A stretch of DNA of 64,000 nucleotides, from positions 4,719,037 through 4,783,036 of the forward strand of contig LR746272.1 of NCBI GenBank assembly GCA_902729315.2. The letters run 5' to 3'. The notes beneath the pieces are model-generated. The model ran no database searches and had not been told where the DNA came from. It saw nothing but the letters and a program-made list of their open reading frames with translations. Positions 34,896-46,385 of this stretch are shown here, piece after piece; positions within the stretch are counted from its first letter, which is position 1, and each line of letters opens with the position of its first letter. The DNA comes from Spirodela intermedia (lineage: Eukaryota > Streptophyta > Magnoliopsida > Alismatales > Araceae). The position numbers and the translations under genes are program-made.

Positions 34896-36023
34896 CCCGA
34901 CGAGAGGAGCTCGATTGGCAAGTAGAGCATCAACCACGAGATTGCGATGATTACTATTACGACTACCAACATGCTTTGGACTTTCACCGAGCACCCCAGG
35001 ACGCCCACCAAGATCGTTATTACGATTAAGGGCATTACCCAAGTCCTCTCCACTGTGACTTTAGTGGTGACCATAGGGTCGATCGATTGGATGATCGGGA
35101 TAGGCAATGTGAGGAACACAAGGCTTGCATACTGAAAAGTGTGCACACTAATGTGGCAATCTTCGATGGCTCCCGTGAGCCCAAGGACTTCATAGATTGG
35201 GAGTCTAGTATGAACTCTTTCTGGTGGTACCACATAGTAGAGCATATGGAGAAACCTACTAAGGACATAGTTCATTCCCCCTCGGACCACCATGAAGATT
35301 GTGTCCATGCAATCTGCATAGACACCGACAACAACACTAACGTGTACTAGCGTAAGGAACGGACAAACTACACTTGCGACATTAGTAGGGTCTACACCAC
35401 CCTTGCGTCTGTCACCAGCCGACTCATCTGACCGTGCTACAACTGTGTCCCAAGCCCATATCACTTGTTCTCAATGTAAGGGTAAGGGGCACCGGATGAC
35501 CCAATGCCCATCTTCGAATCTCCTCATAGAGATTGAAGAATTGGGTAGTGGTTCACATGAGGATGATGTTCTTATAGGCGATGATGTCTACATTGTTGAC
35601 GAGGGTTTGGTTGAAGAGTGTGATGACACTCCTGAATTGATTGGCTATATCCAAATTCAACCAGCCACCATACCAATAGTCGAGGCTGCCTCTCTCATTG
35701 CCTCATTGATGAGCATGTCATCAAGAGGACTGGTCAGCATCGTTGTCCAACGTCCATCTCGAGACGTGGTTCCTGCACCACAATCAGACACCACAGTAGC
35801 TAGAGAGATCACCCCGACATTGAGGACAACTATGCCCACATCTTTGCCTACGACAGATGATTCCCTTCACACGTCAATCTTCTACACCTATGTGAAGATC
35901 AACAAACACACATGGAAGGTGATCGTGGACAGCGGTAGTTGCGTCAATGCTGTGTCAGACTAGGTCTTGCAGATGGTAGGGTTGAGTACTATCAGCCATC
36001 CAGCCCCTTATGATATATCATGG
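34896..36023 (+). pseudogene. Element B gag C-terminal part and protease (degenerate)
   Basis: An open stretch gives NVAIFDGSREPKDFIDWES, the usual start of the Gypsy gag core, but most of the core is missing before the zinc knuckle CSQCKGKGHRMTQC (about 35463-35504). A spacer rich in acidic residues follows and then the protease motif KVIVDSGSCVNAVSD near 35913-35960. The frame stops at 35963. After the stop the HPAPYDISWVD segment is still readable up to the solo LTR insertion. Confidence 0.75.
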
Positions 36024-36028
36024 GTAGA

Positions 36029-37944
36029 TGACGTGACTCAGTCGTTGTATATTAAATCACGCAAATATAAAATTTATAAAACTAGAAAATATGAATTTTC
36101 GGATATTTAGAAGTATTTCAAAATAAATATATCAATTATAATTCAATACAAATCCCAAAAATAGTGGTAATTTTCCAGGTCGATCACAGGGATGTAATAT
36201 AATATCTGGTAATTATTCAGAATTTTTCTCAATGAGTACGATTTTCTTACGAATTTTATACTAGGAAATAAAAAGGAAATATATTTAAAATTCACAAAAA
36301 AAAGAGAAAATAAAGGTGCAGACGTCAAGATGACGTCAGCGCCCGGCGAACGCGAATCAGGCGGAAACAGAGTTCCGCCCGGCGATTCTTACGTAGGCGA
36401 TTACAGACGACTCAATTAATCAAATTAAGATCTGTAAAAGCCGGAAGAATCATAGTTGAACGAAGTATAGTTTGGTAAATAAAAATCAACAAAGTATCAC
36501 TAAATGAAGCGTAAATTAAATTGAAAGCAGGAAAACAGAGTTCCGGCGTCGCGACGGCGATGCGTCGGCGATGCATCGGAATCCTGAGCGTTCGGGAGGA
36601 TCGTCGTGCAGTGTCCACGGCCTCGAAGGCTCTCCTTGGACAAAGACGACGTGGGCAATCTCTAGATAAAGCAGGAAAACAGAGTTCCGGCGTCGCGACG
36701 GCGACGCGTCGGCGATGCACCGGAATCCTGAGCGTTCGGGAGGATCCTCGTGCAGTGTCCACGGCCTCGAAGGCTCTCCTTGGACAAAGACGACTTGGGC
36801 AATCTCTAGATAAAGCAGGAAAACAGAGTTCCGGCGTCGCGACGGCGACGCGTCGGCGATGCACCGGAATCCTGAGCGTTCGGGAGGGTCGTCGTGTAGT
36901 GTCCACGGCCTCGAAGGCTCTCCTTGGACAAAGACGATGTGGGCAATCTCTAGATCTTCTCGCGAAGTCTAGAGACCAATGAAGTGGGTCGTCGAATCGT
37001 CTCCGGCGGCTGTCACCCGGCGGAGCGGAAAAACGGCGACTTTGCGGCTCTCCGGCAGCTGTCACTCGACGGAGAGGGGCTGGATGGAGGTGAGGCGCGT
37101 GTTAGGGAGCTTCATCCTCAGGTCCGCGCAGCAAGAGGAGGCTCTTCATCGCATCTGGTACGCTCTCAGGAGGTGGCGACTGGTCTTCCGGCGGATCGTC
37201 CTCTTCCCGACGACGGCTTGTTCGTCGATCAATCGGAGATGATTTACTCGATGGATTGCGATCCTTTTATCGCGAATCGTTCAGAAATTTTAGTAGCAAT
37301 GCTCCGCGAATCGCGTTGACGAGATTTTCGCCGATGATCCAGCGATTCTGGTTGCTTAATCCTTCACCGGCGATCTGCAGGAAAGTCGTGATAATCAGTT
37401 AAAAATATATGAATTTTGACTTTGGGAGGATTCGAACCCGCGGCGGTCGCCCGCCCCTGAACAAGGTGTGACGCGGGTTTAGTCCCACATCGGTTGTGCG
37501 CGGATTATTTGGGCGAATATATAGTAAAGTTAGCTTTCTAGGCAAAGTCCTCTCGCGTGTACGACCACTCCTTGCCCCACAGCCGGCTGACCACCGGTGA
37601 CATGGAAGGGGAGTGGTGCACACGTGCCCCTATCGATCCAAGCAAGCCGCTCGAGCCCCTGCTCGCGGCTACTCCCCGACTGCGCTTCCGACCCGCTTGC
37701 GGGCCCGGCTGGCCGGCGGGTCTCCCCATTTTGCAATATTTTTATTTTTATTTCTTGTTCTTCGTTTATCTCAAAACTAAGACTGTAAAAATCGTATAAA
37801 ATCACATAATTACCCAAAAATTCACGTTAATCAACTGAAAACCACTTTTCATGCTTTAACACAAATATAAGTCTATTTATCATGAGTTAAGGCTAAAACT
37901 ATATTATTTACTAATTATTAACTCATGATAATGAAGACTTATCA
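36029..37944 (-). mobile_element. Athila solo LTR with three 144-bp units (1916 bp)
   Basis: The TSD GTAGA (36024-36028, 37945-37949) is perfect. Units are 36524-36667, 36668-36811 and 36812-36955. It lies exactly between the element B protease and integrase remnants; the target already lacked RT. Confidence 0.96.
36524..36955. repeat. Three tandem 144-bp units in an Athila LTR
   Basis: Each unit starts AAAGCAGGAAAACAGAG and ends GGGCAATCTCTAGAT. Units differ at a few bases, for example GACGACGTGGG in the first and GACGACTTGGG in the second. The length, 144, is a multiple of three, so the open frame across it on the LTR sense strand is lengthened without a shift. Confidence 0.93.
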
Positions 37945-37949
37945 GTAGA

Positions 37950-39260
37950 CGCCACCACACTACCCATTTGTCGACAGTGCTAGGTGCCACTTAGGGTATG
38001 AGCACTCTTGGATGGTCTATCTCGAGATCATAAGGACTTCCTTGTGGTCAACGGATGTCTGTTCTTTAGGAATAGATTGTGCGTTCCATGCACATCCCTC
38101 TGTGACTTTCTCACTTGGGAATGTCATGCAAGAGGTCTATCCAGCCATTTTGGTTGCAATAAGGCCATTGCAGCAGTCGAGCACCAGTTCTACTGGCCGA
38201 CCCTCAAGCACGATGTAGGGAACATTGTCACTTAGTGTCGAGTGTGCGCACTCGCCAAACATGTAAAGAAGAATACTGAACTCTACACACCACTTTTAGT
38301 GCCGACCCACCCATGGGACGACATCAGCATGGACTTCATTTTGAGACCCCTATGCACTGCACGACGACATGACTCGATCATGGTGGTCGTCGATAGGTTT
38401 TCAAAGATGACACATTTTGTGTCATGTTTGAAAACCTCCGACGCCTCCAAGGTTGCTAGCCTCTACTTTAGAGAGATTGTGCACCTTCATAGACTACCCA
38501 AGTCCATAATCTCAAACTATGATGTACGGTTTACTAGCCACTTCTGGAGGACTCTCTAGAGCTTACATGGGACAAAGCTCAAGTTCTCCACTGCTTACCA
38601 CTCACAAACTGATGACTAGACCAAGGTCATCAATCGTAGCTTAGGAAATCTACTTCGGTCATTAGTCAGTGAGAGCTTGACCACTTGGGATCTGATCATA
38701 CCATGCGCCGAGTTTATCTATAACTCCTCGACCAACCGTACCACTGGCATGAGCCCCTTTGAGATTGCACACGGCTTAGCACCCTACAAGCCCCTAGATC
38801 TAGTACCCCTAGACCCTCATGTTAGAGTTTTCGAGGATGGTGTCACATTCGCCCAACATGTTAGTTAGTTGCATCAGGACATCTATGATAGGATATAGAG
38901 TCAGAATATATTGTACAAGCAGGCTGCCGATATATATCATTGACCTTGGATCTTCTAGGTGGGAGACCAGGTTATGGTGAGGATGAGGCCCGAGTGTTAT
39001 GCTCCTAGCTCTGCTACAAAGCTTCACGCTCGTAGTGCTGGCCTATTTCATGTTCTTTCTCAGATAGGCAAGAACGCCTATGTCATTGACATCCCTCCTT
39101 CATGAGGGATTAGGTCCACATTCAACATGGTGAATTTGGCGTTGCACCAAGCCCCACCTCTTTCATCTGACGTCGAGCCCTCATCTATCGGCCCCTTCTC
39201 TGAGAGAGAGTTTGCCATGGAGTCCACTCCCCCCATTTTACCACTTGATTGGCATGAGCA
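37950..39260 (+). pseudogene. Element B integrase pseudogene
   Basis: The zinc-binding part reads HARGLSSHFGCNKAIAAV, FYWPTLKHDV and CRVCALAKHV, preserving the HHCC pattern around one stop near 38235. The core follows: DDISMDFI, VVDRFSKMTHF, PKSIISNYDVRFTSHFWRTL (second catalytic Asp region, Asp to Asn at ISD), then TAYHSQTDD where the Glu-bearing segment is damaged. TTGMSPFEIAHGLAPYKPLDL closes the domain. Several stops interrupt it. The 3' tail with VMVRMRP and TFNMVNL-like remnants runs to about 39150. Confidence 0.85.
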
Positions 39261-39456
39261 AGTCGAGGAGATTCTTTAAGAGGTAATTGACTTTATAAGG
39301 GACGAAGTTTCGCGAGGATTACTATTACGTTGGTAGGGTTGCTCGTTGGAGGACAATGCTTGGATTTTAGAGGCAGACTTGGAGCAACTACAACTAGACC
39401 TACTAGAGCTCCTGTCTTCCCCACTTGCCAACTTGTCAAAGTCGAGTTCTTTTGAC

Positions 39457-39467
39457 CCTAGGAGGAT
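39457..39467 (+). promoter_or_regulatory. Polypurine tract of element B
   Basis: CCTAGGAGGAT sits directly before the start of the 3' LTR (TGATGGCAAG). A short purine run at this place primes plus-strand synthesis in LTR elements. It is short and interrupted by T, as in many plant Gypsy elements. Confidence 0.6.
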
Positions 39468-40426
39468 TGATGGCAAGTGGGACCTATCTCCATCAGCTTA
39501 GGAGACACTAGCAATCCAAGTTCAACCCGATCGATGCATGAAGATAAAGGAGCCTAGCTTTCACTACACGACCTAGTCCTTTGGGATGACGACATTTCAC
39601 CTCTGCGATGACGACGAGCTCGAGCTCACCTGTATCTTTCTTTGTACTTTCACATTGACTTGTTGGGCCTTACATTTGTGTGTTAGTGGGCCCAATTCTA
39701 TGTTTGTGTTGTTGTTTGTGTCTCACTTTCTTTAGGATTTTGTTGGGTCTCTCTTTTGAGGCCCAATTAAAATCCTAAGGGGGGAGGACCTATGTGTCTT
39801 TCCTTTGGGGCTTATTTGAGTCTTCATTTGAGGCCCACTTAAGCACCATAAGAGGGCCCTCCTCTTTCTCCTTTTAGGGGAGCTTATTGGGTCTCTCTTT
39901 AAGAAGCCCAATAAACCCCTTTGTAGCCTTTTGTGACTAATGGGCTTGAGGGCCTCAAGTGGGCCCACCTCCCCTTAGCCCACTTGTGGGCGCCATATAA
40001 GGGGAGGTAGGACCCCCCCTCAAGAGAGTGCCATATTTTTGAGAGAAATTATCATTTTGTGAGTACCTTCTATGTGATCCAAGATAGGGAGGGAAGGAGG
40101 AAGAGGAAAGCTGTTGATACCTCCTTTGAGGACTTCTTTCCTCTGTGACATTGCTGCTCGAGAAGTCCTGCTGCCACTTGAGACCACTGCCGCAGTCGGC
40201 CATCTCATTGCCACCTGGGAGCTCGCCGCCATCACTAGATGAAATGGTCCCAATTGCTGCTGCAGTTGCTGCCACCTCTACTGAAACCCCCTCATGCTGT
40301 CGTGACAAAAGGGGCTTGCTTCTCCTTGCTACGAGCCGTCGTTGAGCACTTTGCCGGAGTCTCTCAACTCTTGGTTCATCTGCCACCTCTTCCTCTAGAA
40401 CTCCACCATAAACTTGCCAGAGCCAC

Positions 40427-42038
40427 TAACGTGACTTAGTCGTTGTATATTAAATCACACAAATATAAATTTATAAAACTAGAAAATATGAATTTTTAGA
40501 TATTTAGAAGTATTTCTAAATAAATATATCAATTATAATTCAATAAAAATTCCAAAAATAGCGAAAATTTTCTAGGTCAATCAGAGGGATGTAATATAAT
40601 ATCTGGTAATTATTCAGAATTTTTCTCAATGAATACGATTTTCTATGAATTGTATACTAGGAAATAAAAAGGAAATATATTTAAAATTCATGAAAAAGGG
40701 AAATAAGGGCGCAGACGTCAGGATGATGTTAGCACCTAGCGAGCGCGAATTGGGCAGAAACAAAGTTTCACCTGGTGATTCTTACGTAAGCGATTATAGA
40801 TGATTTAATTGATCAAATTAAGATATGTAAAAGTCGGAAGAATCGTAATAGAACAAAGTATATTTTGGTAAATTAAAAATATAAAAATTATCACTAAATG
40901 AAGCGTAAAGTAAATTGAAAGCAGGAAAATAGAGTTCTGGAGTCACGACGGTGATGCGTTGGTGATGCACTAGAATCCTAAGTGTTCGAGAGGATTATTG
41001 TACAGTGTCCACGGCCTCGAAGGCTCTCCTTGGACAAAGACGACGTGGGCAATCTCTAGATCTTCTTGCAAAGTCTAGAAATCAATGAAGTGGGTTGTCG
41101 AATCGTCTCCAGTGGCTATCACCCGGCAGAGTGGAAAAATGGCGACTTTGCAGCTCTGCGGCGGCTATCACCCGACGGAGAGGAGCTGGATGGAGGTGGG
41201 GCACATGTCAAGGAGCTTCATTCTCAGGTCCGCACAGTAAAAGGAGGCTCTTCATTGCATCCAATATGCTCTCAAGAGGTGGCGACTTATCTCCCAGCAG
41301 ATCGTCCTCTTCATCGATCAATCGGAGATGATTTACTCAATGGATTCACAATCCTTTTACTGTAAATCGTTCAGCAATTTTAGTAGCAATGCTCCACGAA
41401 TCGCATTGATAAGATTTTTGCTGATGATCCAGCAATTCTCGTTGCTTAATCTTTCACTGGTGATATGCAGGAAAGTCGTGATAATCAGATAAAAATATAT
41501 GAATTTTGACTCTAGGAGGATTTGAACCCACGCTAGTCACCCACCTATGAGGAAGGTGTGACGCAGGTTTAGTCACACATCGATTGTGCGCCGATTTTTT
41601 GGGCAAATATATAATAATGTTAGCTTTGTAAGCAAAGTCCCTTCTCTCATGTGTACGACCACTCCTTGCCCTACAGCCGGCTGGCCACCAATGATGTGGA
41701 AGGGGAGTGGCACACACGTGCCCCTATTGGTCCAAGCTAAGCCGCTCGAGCCCTTACTCGCGGCTACTCCCCAACTGCACTTCCGACCTACTTGCGGGCC
41801 CGGCTAGCTGGCGGGTCCCCTATTTTGCAATATTTTTATTTTTATTTCTTATTTTTCATTTATCTCAAAAGTAAGACTATAAAAATTGTATAAAATCACA
41901 TAATTACCCAAAAATTCACGTTAATCAACTGAAAACCACAAATCATTCATTAACACAAATATAAGTCTATTTGTCATGAGTTAAGGCTAAAACTATATTA
42001 TTTACTAATTATTAACTCATGATAATGAAGACTTATCA
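40427..42038 (-). mobile_element. Athila solo LTR (1612 bp) in the element B 3' LTR
   Basis: It starts TAACGTGACTTAG (TG changed to TA) and ends GAAGACTTATCA, with a perfect TSD GCCAC (40422-40426, 42039-42043). One 144-bp unit. It is more diverged than the neighbouring solo LTR at 42347, so the two are separate insertion events. Confidence 0.95.
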
Positions 42039-42346
42039 GCCACCCTCCGCCGCTTCGCCTAGTCGCTGGCCGTTTGTCGACAAACGCCTACCTACCACTA
42101 ACATCGAGAGAGACCCTGCAGCCATGCTAATGAGCCAAAACCAGTCCCAGCTCCTCGCAAGCCCCACTGGAGTTTCCTGACACTCCGCCGCCGTCGCGCT
42201 ATTTTTGGCGCCGCTCCTTGGTATTGTCAGCCAAATCGTCTCCACTTTGCTCTGTTTCCCGGCGCCACCAAAGAGGCCGATCCTTTCGGCAATGGTTGGG
42301 CTTTTGCCCCAACCACCGACACTCGGCCTTTCTGCCGAAGCACCGC

Positions 42347-43982
42347 TGACGTGACTCAGTCGTTGTATGTTAAATCACGCAAATATAAAATTTATAAAAC
42401 TAGAAAACACGAATTTTCGGATATTTAGAAGTATTTCAAAAGAAATATATCAATTATAATTCAATAAAAATCCCAAAAATAGTGGTAATTTTCCAGGTCG
42501 ATCACAGGGATGTAATATAATATCTGGTAATTATTCAGAATTTTTCTCAATGAATACGATTTTCTTACGAATTTTATACTAGGAAATAAAAAAGGAAATA
42601 TATTTAAAATTCACAAAAAAAAAGGAAATAAGGGTGCGGGCGTCAGGATGACGTCAGCGCCCGGCGAACGCGAATCAGGCAGAAACAGAGTTCCGCCCGG
42701 CGATTCTTACGTAAGCGATTACAGATGACTTAATTAATCAAATTAATATCTGTAAGAGCCGGAAGAATCTTAATTTAACGAAGTAAGTTTGGTAAATTAA
42801 AATCACAAAAAGTATCACTAAATAAAGCATAAATTAAATTGAAAGCAGGAAAATAGAGTTCCGGCGTCGCGACGGCGATGCGTCGGCGATGCACCGGAAT
42901 CTTGAGCGTTCGGGAGGATCGTCGTGCAGTGTCCACGGCCTCGAAGGCTCTCCTTGGACAAAGACGATGTGGGCAATCTCTAGATCTTCTCGCGAAGTCT
43001 AGAGATCAATGAAGTGGGTCGTCGAATCGTCTCCGGCAGCTGTCACCCGGCGGAGCGGAAAAACGGCGACTTTGCGGCTCTCTGGCGGCTGTCACCCGTC
43101 GGAGAGGAGCTGGATGGAGGTGGGGCGCGTGTTAGGGAGCTTCATCCTCAGGTCCGCGCAGCAAGAGGAGGCTCTTCATCGCATCTTGTACGCTCTCAGG
43201 AGGTGGCGACTGGTCTCCCGGCGGATCGTCCTCTTCCCGACGACGGCTTTTTCGTCGATCAATCGGAGATGATTTACTCGATGGATTCGCGATCCTTTTA
43301 ACGCGAATCGTTCAGCAATTTTAGTAGCAATGCTCTGCGAATCGCGTTGACGAGATTTTCGCCGATGATCCAGCGATTCTCGTTGCTTAATCCTTCACCG
43401 GCGATCTGCAGGAAAGTCGCGATAATCAAATAAAAATATATGAATTTTGACTCTAGGAGGATTTGAACCCGTGCCGGTCGCCCCCGCCTCTTTTGAGGAA
43501 GGTGTGGGTTTAGTCCCACATCGGTTGTACGCCGAGTTTTCGGGCGAATATATAGTAATGTTAGCTTTGTGAGCAAAGTCCCTTCTCTCGCGTGTACGAC
43601 CACTCCTTGCCCCACAGCTGGCTGGCCACCGGTGACGTGGGAGGGGAGTGGCGTACGCGTGCCTGTCGGGTCCCTAAGCCAAGCCGCTCGAGTCCCTGCT
43701 CGCGGCTTACTCCCTGACTGTGCTTCCGACCCGCTTGAGGGCTTGGCTGGCCGGCGGGTCCCCCCATTTTTGCAATATTTTATTTTTATTTCTTGTTCTT
43801 CATTTATCTCAAAAGTAAGACTGTAAAAATCGTATAAAATCACATAATTACCCAAAAATTCACGTTAATCAATTGAAAACCAAAAATCATTCTTTAACAC
43901 AAATATAAGTCTATTTATCATGAGTTAAGGCTAAAACTATATTATTTACTAATTATTAACTCATGATAATGAAGACTTATCA
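42347..43982 (-). mobile_element. Athila solo LTR (1636 bp) in the element B 3' LTR minisatellite
   Basis: It runs TGACGTGACTCAG to GAAGACTTATCA with TSD ACCGC/ACCAC (42342-42346, 43983-43987). It is inserted in the 36-bp repeat of the host LTR. It is little decayed and has one 144-bp unit. Confidence 0.94.
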
Positions 43983-44743
43983 ACCACCGACGCTCGACCT
44001 TCCTGCTAAAACACCGCAGACGCTCGGCCTTCCCGCCAAAGTGCTGCCGCCGTGTGCCAACTCCTGTGTGCCCTAAGACTCTACGTGATTTGCCTCCTAC
44101 GCCTGCTAGTGTGCCCTTCGGCCCACCAGCGGACCCACGCTCAGTAGCGTGCCCTTCGGCCCACCAGCAGGCCCACGCCCATGCCGATTGTGCCACACCC
44201 TAAGATGATGACTTCCGTGACTCTTGACCAGGACCGACTATCAATGCTGAGCATCGCTCTCCACTAGATTTCTGCCTTCGTCAAATCTCTGCTCTGTCAC
44301 GACCCGCCAAGCTATGCAACCCCGAAGGTTAGCTTTGTACCCTTTCCTCTTGAGTTTAATTATCTCTCGAAGGGTTTTCTTGGTTCGTCTCCTCCGCCAT
44401 CAAGAGAATGTTGACAAGATAAGACGGTTATCAGATCGTGACTTCCGACACTGTGCCAGATTCGCCACTATTTGTGAGCTGCAGCCCTAGGCTACCTCAC
44501 GATGACTGTTCCGCTGTCTATCTGGATGTGGACCAAGAGGGCCTCACGCTTACCATCGTCAAGTGTTTCTCCGGGTTGTCCTAGGTTGATCATGCATATT
44601 GGTATGCCTACCTATACTTAGGTTATGTGGTCAGACCTAGAGTCTAGGGTCCAAACCTTCTTATCAAATCGATCTAACTGCCCCATCTTAGGACTCAAGT
44701 TTTATTGATTAGGTACAGGGGTTTCTCCCCCCATCCTACATCA

Positions 44744-45858
44744 GGCTGCATCATCAAGGGTTGTAATGATTGTCACTCACCGTTTATCGGGTGTTGAGAA
44801 TTGTTGACAATAGAGCTATATGGTTTGTGTTTATTTTTCAAGACATGATCAACTACCTCTCCTTACGGAGGATCCACCAATAAAGCTTGAGACACTTTAG
44901 AAGTGAAACTGTGATGATCAACATTTATTAGGCTCTTTGTGGGCCTCCCTCAAGCCTCATGTGCATGATATCGTGTATGACTTTGACAAATGTTGATAGG
45001 TGTGGGATCATCTTGGATCGATCCATGCCAATAATCTCACCTGCTAGTATGATATCTAGGCCAAGTTCTATGGGATGTAGAAGGGGCAGTGTTCATTGGT
45101 GGAGTACTTTCAAGCATTTGTTTAGGCAAGTGGAAACTTGCTTCATTGATGTCACTATCCACTGATCTTGCAGTAATGCAAGGCCATCATGATCCCTCCA
45201 AAGTCATCAACTTTCTATAGGGTCTTCTAGTAGAATTTGATAATGCATAAAGCTAATTCTTGTTAGAGCCGGAAGTTCTTTCTCTTGTTGAGGTTTTTCA
45301 CCATCTCTCTTGAGGACCTATTACTTCAGCAGCTTCCTCTCTGTTACTTGAGTTTGTTGTCCTTGCCACCTCTTCTACTACTCCTTTTGATAGTAGTCGC
45401 TCTAGTGGTTCTAGAGATCAGGGACGTGATGGAGGTTGCCATGTGGCAAATCTAATTGCCATTTTGAGTATTTTTATTGTGGTTAGAAGGGCCACACTCG
45501 GGATTGCTGCTATGCTGTTCATGGGTATTTTCAGACTCATATTGTTGGATCGGATGAGATTATTGCGCATCCACCAACTTGACCATCAGCTCCATATCCA
45601 CCCCCTTGATTTCAGCACTGAATGACAACTGCCTTAAATAGGGAGAATTGTGTAGAACAATTAGTACCAATGAAATAGAAAGGTTTGACTCAAAGCACTA
45701 GTGGTGCTGGACTCTTTCTTGGTTGTTAGTAGCTGTCAAGACTCATCTGCATGTCTACATGTTAGAATGGTAGGTATCACTGACTTGCTTTTTTCTTTAT
45801 CAATAGACCTATTTGCACCAGGCAGCTTCCCATGGCAGCATCGCATGAGGACTGGGGG
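44744..45858 (+). pseudogene. Ty1/Copia gag pseudogene with zinc knuckle
   Basis: The translation in one main frame gives LLGSLWASLKPHVHDIVYDF, then VWDHLGSIHANNLTC, AKFYGM and SLVEYFQAFVQAS, typical of plant copia gag. Further on, YCG.KGHTRDCCYAVHG is a CCHC knuckle followed by the YxLHG-like motif. Most interruptions are TAG or TAA where Gln or Trp would be expected, which fits C-to-T and G-to-A decay. Element B is inserted upstream and a solo LTR (45864) downstream. Confidence 0.7.
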
Positions 45859-45863
45859 GTTGG

Positions 45864-45942
45864 TGATAAGTCTTCATTATCATGAGTTAATAATTAGTAA
45901 ATAATATAATTTTAGCCTTAACTCATGATAAATAGACTTATA
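45864..45942 (+). repeat. Terminal hairpin at the LTR start
   Basis: The first 26 bases of the LTR and bases about 54-78 form a near-perfect inverted repeat: ATCATGAGTTAA pairs with TTAACTCATGAT and, one small bulge outward, ATAAGTCT pairs with AGACTTAT. About 28 AT-rich bases separate the arms. The same structure is kept in practically all LTR copies in the window. Confidence 0.85.
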
Positions 45943-46179
45943 TTTGTGTTAAAGCATGAAAAGTGGTTTTCAGTTGATGAACGTGAATTTTTGGGTAATT
46001 ATGTGATTTTATACGATTTTTACAGTCTTAGTTTTGAGATAAATGAAGAACAAGAAATAAAAATAAAAATATTGCAAAATGGGGAGATACGTCGGCCAGC
46101 CGGGCCCGCAAGCGGGTCGGAAGCGCAGTCGGGGAGTAGCCGCGAGCAGGGGCTCGAGTGGCTTGCTTGGATCGATAGG

Positions 46180-46256
46180 GGCACGTGTGTGCCACTCCCC
46201 TTCCACGTCACCGGTGGTCAGCCGGCTGTGGGGCAAGGAGTGGTCGTACACGCGAG
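46180..46256 (+). promoter_or_regulatory. Conserved GC-rich inverted repeat upstream of the TATA-like box, with G-box-like motif
   Basis: GCACGTGTGTGCCACTCCCC pairs imperfectly with GGGGCAAGGAGTGGTCGTAC. The loop contains CACCGGTGGTCAGCCGG. It includes CACGTG (G-box core) and CCACGTCA (ACGT core). It lies just upstream of the TATA-like sequence at 46284. An enhancer or cruciform-type upstream element is the likely role; this is inference. Confidence 0.55.
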
Positions 46257-46283
46257 AGGACTTTGCCAAGAAAGCTAACTTTA

Positions 46284-46292
46284 CTATATATT
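46284..46292 (+). promoter_or_regulatory. Putative TATA box of the solo LTR
   Basis: CTATATATT lies 420 bases into the LTR and is followed by the conserved CGATGTGGGAC about 25 bases on. A solo LTR with this box could still start transcription into sequence to its right. Confidence 0.5.
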
Positions 46293-46359
46293 CGCCCCAA
46301 TAATCCACGCACAACCGATGTGGGACTAAATTCACCTTGTAAGGCACCGGCGACCGCCG

Positions 46360-46385
46360 CGGGTTCGAATCCTCCCAGAGTCAAA
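46360..46385 (+). other. tRNA T-arm-like segment (B-box)
   Basis: CGGGTTCGAATCCTCCCAGAG contains GGTTCGAATCC, a perfect match to the Pol III B-box consensus. No A-box at a tRNA-like distance and no cloverleaf could be found. It is conserved in most LTR copies, for example 16814, 31685 and 55990. Confidence 0.45.

Larger units (their letters stand above)
24476..44743 (+). mobile_element. Element B: Ty3/Gypsy element lacking reverse transcriptase, carrying five nested Athila insertions
   Basis: Two similar LTRs of about 2.0 kb (24476-26539 and the split copy 39468-44743) enclose an initiator-Met primer site, gag, protease and integrase remnants in order on the plus strand, and a PPT. Removing the Athila-2 element and four solo LTRs leaves roughly 7.7 kb. 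Protease (VDSGSCVNAV) is followed by HPAPY..SWVD and then directly by integrase, so reverse transcriptase and RNase H were already missing before the solo LTR at 36029 landed there. The DISMDFI and VVDRFSKM motifs suggest a chromovirus-like Gypsy. The two LTRs differ at many positions, so it is old. Confidence 0.85.
39468..44743 (+). mobile_element. Element B 3' LTR, split by two Athila solo LTRs
   Basis: The pieces are 39468-40426, 42044-42346 and 43988-44743, about 2.02 kb together. They align in order with the 5' LTR, and the text joins exactly at both TSDs (GCCAC; ACCGC/ACCAC). It ends ATCCTACATCA and is followed by GGCTG. Numerous differences from the 5' LTR show that element B is much older than its insertions. 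Confidence 0.88.

Noticed and set aside
34850-35464. 204-codon minus-strand frame over the element B gag
   Set aside because: It is antisense to a recognisable gag with zinc knuckle and extends into LTR sequence; no family resemblance.
46360-46385. A tRNA gene in the LTR
   Set aside because: Only the T-arm/B-box part is present; no acceptor stem, A-box or anticodon arm at fitting distance.
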